From NCBI GenBank assembly GCA_051294375.1, contig CM119271.1, forward strand, positions 4,716,421 to 4,780,420: a stretch of DNA of 64,000 bases, in the 5' to 3' direction. The notes beneath the pieces were generated by a model. It did not search any database, had not been told where the DNA came from, and saw nothing but the letters and a program-made list of their open reading frames with translations. How positions within the stretch are numbered: position 1 is the stretch's first letter; the number at the start of each line of letters is the position of its first letter. Below are positions 59,333 through 64,000 of the stretch, in pieces. The DNA comes from Paraspadella gotoi (taxonomy: Eukaryota > Chaetognatha). The position numbers and the translations under genes were made by a program.

Positions 59333-62300
59333 TCAGCATAACAATGCGTAACGTACGTGATCCTCAACCAAAAACATGTGGTCTGGACCACATCGCAAGG
59401 AGACCAATTCAGAAGGTCGCCTGGCGGAAGCCAAAGCAAGAAGAAACGTAGTCTTGCGTAGAATGTCATAAGGTGATAGCGGAAATGGCATCACATCAAA
59501 AACGCGCAAAACCGCAGCCACACTCCAAGCTGGGTAGATCCGGCGCGAAGGAGGCCGTAGCTGAAAAACTCCTTTGAGTAGACGGCAAACCAATGGGTGC
59601 TGACCGAAAGGAGCACCCTCCACCAAAGGCAAAGTCGCAGAAATCGCCGATCTATGCAAAAAGATGGTGCTATAGGACAATCCGTTGTCACTAAGATGGG
59701 CGTGATAATCCAGCACACCCTTCACAGAAGCTTGATCTCCTCGAAGGTCCCGACCTTGAAGGAAAGAGACGAAGGACTCCAAGCCCTTTCGAAACGGGAA
59801 CCAGCGGAGAATCTCCAACTCTTGACAATGAGAGAGAAGGTCGAATTGCTGACGTCTGAGAGTCCGTGCGCCCGCCGATAATCCTCCAGACGACCAACTT
59901 GAGGCGATCTAGGAGCGACGGAATGTCGTCCAAGGCCCGGTCGACCACCAATCGGCGAGACCAAGGTAGGCGGCGCACCTCCAGCACATGAAGATCCAGT
60001 AGAGACGGGAACCACTTCTGGGCTGGCCAAAACGGAGTCACCAACAGGAACTCCCCCACTGCCTCCCTCAACTTGAAGATCACTCGAGGGATCAAAGGGA
60101 GGGGAGGAAAAACAAAGGCTCGATCGAAAACCCAGACTTGACTCAGGGCGTCGAGCTCCTCCGCATCTTCTTCCATCCTCCAAGAGAAGAATCGGGGCAC
60201 CTGACGAGAGGAACTCGTCGCAAACAGGTTGCTCTGAGGAAGACCGAAGATCTTGGCAATCCGGCGAAAAACCTGAGGGTCCAAGTGCCAATCCTGAACT
60301 GCTCTCTCGCGAGAAGCCGCATCCGCAACCAGGTTCTCCTCTGAGGGAACATGAACACCCACGATCCGGATCTGAAGCGAATCTGCTAGAAGAGCTTCTC
60401 TCACAACTTCGTGGAGAGATGGCGAGCGGCTGCAAAAGCGTCGGAGACAAGCAAGGGACACCAAACTGTCCGTCTTCCACAGAAGATTGTTGTCGCAAAT
60501 CTGATCTCCGAAGGAACGTAGGAATCTGAGCAGAACCATGAACTCCTTCGCAGTTATATGGAGAGGGGCAAACGCATCCTCCCAAATTCCCTGATGAAGG
60601 ACTCCGCGAAAAAGGAAGCCCCATCCATCAATGGAGGCGTCCGTTGTCACCTCCGAAGTGCAACTCTCCGAGAGAAGGTCGTCGACTGGCGCTGAACAAG
60701 CCCTTGGATTGAGAATCGAAATCCAAAGAAGTTCCTCCTTCGCAGCTTCCGAGAAGAGAACCAACTTCTCCAAATCCCTCTCTGAACGATAAACAAGATA
60801 GAGATCGTGCTGAATCCGCGCTGACCTGCAGCGGAGAATCGGAGACGCTGGGATGGCTGCAGCCACATGACCCATGAGCTGAAGAACCTGATGGGCTGAT
60901 GGAGTGATCCCTTCCAAGAGGGATGAAGCCAGAGATCTGAGGGCAGAGATCTTTTCGCTGGGGAAGCGCAACTTGGTGAAGCGCCCCGTCCCACTGGAGA
61001 CCCAGAAACTCGAAGTTCTGAACAGGGACTAAACTCGACTTCTTGGGGGAAGGACGAAGCCTGCATCCTATACTTCCCGAAAGTAAATAAACAAATAAAA
61101 CACTCTTTGAGTGTTCCTCTCCACGGAAATCTTTAGTAAAAAGCGAAAGATTTGTGCGCTCTGAAGAGAAGTTGCAGAGCCACTCGGGTGTTGAATAAAC
61201 ACTCCCCATGGACGTGCCCAGAATAAGAATATCGTCGATGTAGAACAGACATCGAATGCCTCTCGCACGAAGCCAGGCCACCAGAGGGCGAGTCGCCTTG
61301 GAAAACAACCAAGGGCCTGTAGCATAACCGAAAGGTAGAACCCTGAACAGGTAGATCTTGCCTCTCCAAATAAAAAGGCAAAACTTGCGATGATCCTCGT
61401 GCAGAGGATATCAATCGAGGCTGCCCAAACTCCTGGTCGCAGCATCTTCCTGAAAAGCCGAAAGAGGCAACAGCCGAACTGGAGATCGAGGGGACACTTG
61501 GCGTCCTATGACGCCCCCGACTCCCCCTCCCGAAGGTCAAGTAGACTAGTGGCCAGTTCTGAAAGCCCCTCTGGACTTGGGGTTGAAACGCTACCTAGAA
61601 TCCTGGAAAAGGATTAGGTCGAGAAGCTTGACTCCTGAACAGGAAGGAGTGAATCGCAGCAGAAACTCCAAAAGAGTAGGTTGAGCTCTTTGGGAGCCGA
61701 CTGGAAAAAGGAACGCCGAGCTTCAACTAAGGCTGAGTTGAAGGAAGAGGCCAACATGGTCGCTGAATCCTTGAGAGGGGCCGCCAAGGCCTCCAGATCA
61801 GCCACGAGCTCGGGATCCGCATCGGAACTCTGAGAGAAACGATGAGACGCAATCCATCTGCTGAATGCAATACAGAGTGCGCAATGGCACCAGCATCTCT
61901 CATGGACCGCACTGCTTGCTTGTAAATAGAGGCTGATTTGCGGCCTAAACAACAGCATCGAACTGCGCAGACAAACAACTGTCTTGCGCAGAGGTCCAAA
62001 ATCTGGTGGAGAATGCCATCCACCCATGTAGCGAATATAGAGCGCCCTTGACCAGGCTCCCATCCCCTCTTGAGCTCGCCAGTACCGTCAATAGAACGGA
62101 ACTCTCTCCATTGTTGACAAGTCCAATCTGATGGAATAGCAGCAGATCTTGTTGCGGCGAAAAGGTATCAAAACCTGTAGCATCAGAAAAAGACGCGAGC
62201 TCATCTTCCTCCGAACCAGAAACATCCAAGTCTGGAGAATCGTATAAGGAAGTATTTGGCCGAACACAGGTCGGCGCCGACTTGGGAAAGCCGGGGTAGC

Positions 62301-62555
62301 AAGGTCGACCCCGAGAAGCAGAGGCATGACATCTAGAAACGAATCAGCGAAGATGGAGAATACAGCAACACAACGCGAAATCCTCAGGAGCCACGAAGAT
62401 GTGTACATGTAAAAATAAAAATGAGAAAATATTAGAGAAAAGAACACCAAAAAGACGAAAACAACTCTTCGAAGCCGCCTCCACCACCGGTGGTGCCAGG
62501 GGTGACGGCGGGAGGTGGCGTGGTGGAGAGGAGCCATGAAGAATCCCGGTTCCAC
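59333..62555 (-). mobile_element. DIRS-type tyrosine-recombinase retrotransposon, decayed
   Basis: Minus-strand protein segments occur in the order of a DIRS element but in shifting frames. About 62230-61614: a possible gag-like region (DPELVADLEALAAPLKDS). About 61400-60970: reverse transcriptase with FRVLPFGYATGPWLFSKAT, the active-site YIDDILIL, and EFLGLQWDGALHQV. 60971-59820: RNase H-like (EVTTDASIDGWGFLF, HVPSEENLVADAASR) and the FPPLPLIPRVIF / FWPAQKWFPSLLDL region typical of DIRS. 59818-59333: tyrosine recombinase core-binding part and SARRPSELVSLR with the first catalytic Arg. The reading frame breaks near 60970 and 59820. The recombinase stops before its H-x-x-R and Tyr motifs. The copy is therefore truncated and inactive. 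No methyltransferase domain was seen. Confidence 0.85.
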
Positions 62556-62606
62556 TTGGAACCATAAATTCTATCATGTTGCTCCTCTCCACCACGCCAA
62601 TGCTCT
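62517..62606. repeat. Hairpin-forming GGCGTGGTGGAGAGGAGC arms
   Basis: The 18-bp sequence at 62517-62534 is inverted at 62581-62598, with a 46-bp loop. The second arm is also part of the 40-bp repeat paired with 63763-63802. Confidence 0.85.
62567..62606 (-). repeat. 40-bp inverted repeat, left arm
   Basis: The reverse complement of 63763-63802, identical over 40 bp by eye. It contains ATCATGTTGCTCCTCTCCAC. Confidence 0.9.
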
Positions 62607-63762
62607 GTAACAAGAGCGGCAAGAAGAGAAAAACAAACAAATAAAGTCGAATTGGTGGAGCGAAAAATTTCGAAAAAATTTCACGTAATGTACGCCAAAG
62701 GCGAAAATTCAAAACGAATCATAAAAATAAACATACCGCTTAAGAGAGACCATCTCCAGACGCATCAACCAATGTTCGCATAATAGAAAGCCGGATAGGA
62801 TGACGTCGAGCTGATTCGTTTCTAGGCTACTAGCCGGGACTTCCGAACGCACCTTGTCTGCCCCCTAGCCACCATACGCCAAAGAATAAGACGATGCATT
62901 CGATCTCTTTGATCGCACCAGACGGCGATGAAGAGAAACCCGGCGACGCCCTACCGGGCCGATCTCGCTTACTGAGCGGAGATGCGGGAGCCGGTCCGGG
63001 AGGTGGAGGAGGAGGAGACAGCTCATGTCCATGAACGGCTCCTGGGCCAGCCCCTTGAGAAGAGGACGAAGTGCCCGCTCGCTTTCGGCCGCTGAAAAGC
63101 GGGCTCGACTCTGACCCGCGAGTCTCAGACAAATAAATGGGCCAAAACCGAAAAAACGAAATAATCAGAAATTTCGCAAAAAAATAGATATAAATCAAAT
63201 ATTCCAGCAGGAATATTGGTATACTAACAGAAATATCCAAGTATACTTATAGGAATATCAAGTATTCTAACAGGAATATCCAAGTATTCCAACAGGAACA
63301 TTCAAAGTATTTCAACAGAAATAATCAAGTATTTCAACAGAAATATCCAAGTATTCCAAAAGGAATATCCAAGTGTTCCAATATCCAAGAATTCCAACAG
63401 GAATATCCAAATATATCAACAGGAATACCCAAGCATTCCAACAGAAATACCTAAGTATTTCAACAGGGATATCCAAGTATTTCAAAAGAAATAACCAAGT
63501 ATTTCAACAGGAATATCAAAAAATATTCAAAGGATAATCTGAAAACATTTCAAAAAAAATATCAAAAATAAATTAAATTACAACTTTCACGAAAAACCAG
63601 TGAACACGTGGTCGTGAAACAAAAAGTGATTTCTCTTTCCGATGCATCCTGGAAGATGGAGCTGAGAGGAGGAAGAGGAGGAGAGGAGCAGGAGGAGGAG
63701 GAGTCTGCTCCTTCTGCTTTTCTCTTTTGTCTTTCTTGTGGACACACGACATCTGGAACAAA
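62607..63762. other. Sequence between the 40-bp inverted arms
   Basis: About 1.16 kb with no recognised protein. The left half is unique-looking and GC-mixed (62830-63120). The right half is a tandem array (63230-63530), followed by GA/GGAGGA-rich sequence. It may be the 5' end of the DIRS element or a separate non-autonomous element. Confidence 0.4.
63230..63530. repeat. AACAGGAATATCCAAGTATTCC tandem array
   Basis: A degenerate unit of about 20 bp (CAACAGGAATATCCAAGTAT) recurs some 14 times over about 300 bp. Confidence 0.9.
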
Positions 63763-63802
63763 AGAGCATTGGCGTGGTGGAGAGGAGCAACATGATAGAA
63801 TT
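63763..63802 (+). repeat. 40-bp inverted repeat, right arm
   Basis: Partner of 62567-62606. It contains GGCGTGGTGGAGAGGAGCAA. Confidence 0.9.
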
Positions 63803-64000
63803 CACTAATAAAAAATTCATAAAAAATATCAGATGGATTGGCTTTTTCGTTTGACCTGCAACTCTTCAGAAAAGTTTCTTTTATTTTATATTATAATTAA
63901 AACCGATATAAAATGGCGTAGAATGCATCAAATGTTTAAAATGAATACATTTTCGGAATCGGCAGGAGCTCAGCCTTCTAAATTTGTATTCCATTTTGGC

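Noticed and set aside
63230-63530. CRISPR-like array
   Set aside because: Units are contiguous and degenerate with no unique spacers, and the DNA is animal. It is an ordinary tandem repeat.
63562-63820. Short Ser- or Leu-rich frames near the right inverted arm
   Set aside because: They come from GGA/GAGGA-rich low-complexity DNA; no family resemblance.

Overview
The window is animal nuclear DNA. Almost every gene is split by short GT-AG introns. The genes belong to metazoan families (laminin gamma, endophilin, HP1, CDKL5-type kinase, CatSper-type channel), and exons are CpG-rich while introns and spacers are AT-rich. Long (GA)n/(CT)n tracts and dispersed repeats fill the non-coding DNA. The set fits a marine invertebrate. 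A sponge, perhaps a homoscleromorph, is a guess only and was not tested.

Layout, left to right. 242-937 (minus): voltage-sensor exons of a CatSper-like channel whose gene runs off the left edge. 1.1-3.8 kb: a CCAAT-box and GA/CT-repeat region between that channel and an endophilin-A-like gene (3842-5370, plus). 5.4-13.4 kb: gene-poor, repeat-rich DNA. 13398-29939 (plus): a complete 25-exon laminin gamma chain, the main gene of the window, with an apparent one-base loss in exon 2. 30-32 kb: its 3' flank, with a palindromic CRE/E-box cluster and two copies of a tRNA-derived SINE. 32.2-45.2 kb (all minus): an ILVBL/HACL2-type thiamine-diphosphate lyase, an unrecognised acidic protein, a small AT-hook chromatin protein, HP1/chromobox, mitochondrial-type glycerol-3-phosphate acyltransferase (GPAM-like) and ribosomal protein L34. 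45461-46424 (plus): a thioredoxin, divergent from RPL34. 47.3-58.6 kb (minus): a seven-finger C2H2 protein, a single-pass membrane protein with two PPxY-type motifs, a CDKL5-like kinase with a long tail, and a RING-H2 protein with a Phe-rich FG-like tail. 59.3-62.6 kb (minus): a decayed DIRS-type tyrosine-recombinase retrotransposon. The right end holds a 40-bp perfect inverted repeat pair and a tandem array.

The genes do not form a pathway; this is ordinary eukaryotic linkage. I found no clearly new multi-gene system. The most notable points are: the frameshift, altered nidogen motif and possible alternative basic C-terminus of laminin gamma; an endophilin without its membrane-inserting N-terminal helix; an unrecognised acidic protein with a duplicated motif and SUMO-interaction-like patches; a RING protein with an FG-like tail; and several repeat families. 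Splice sites were placed by eye from GT/AG signals, reading phase and remembered family sequences. Nothing was aligned by computer.
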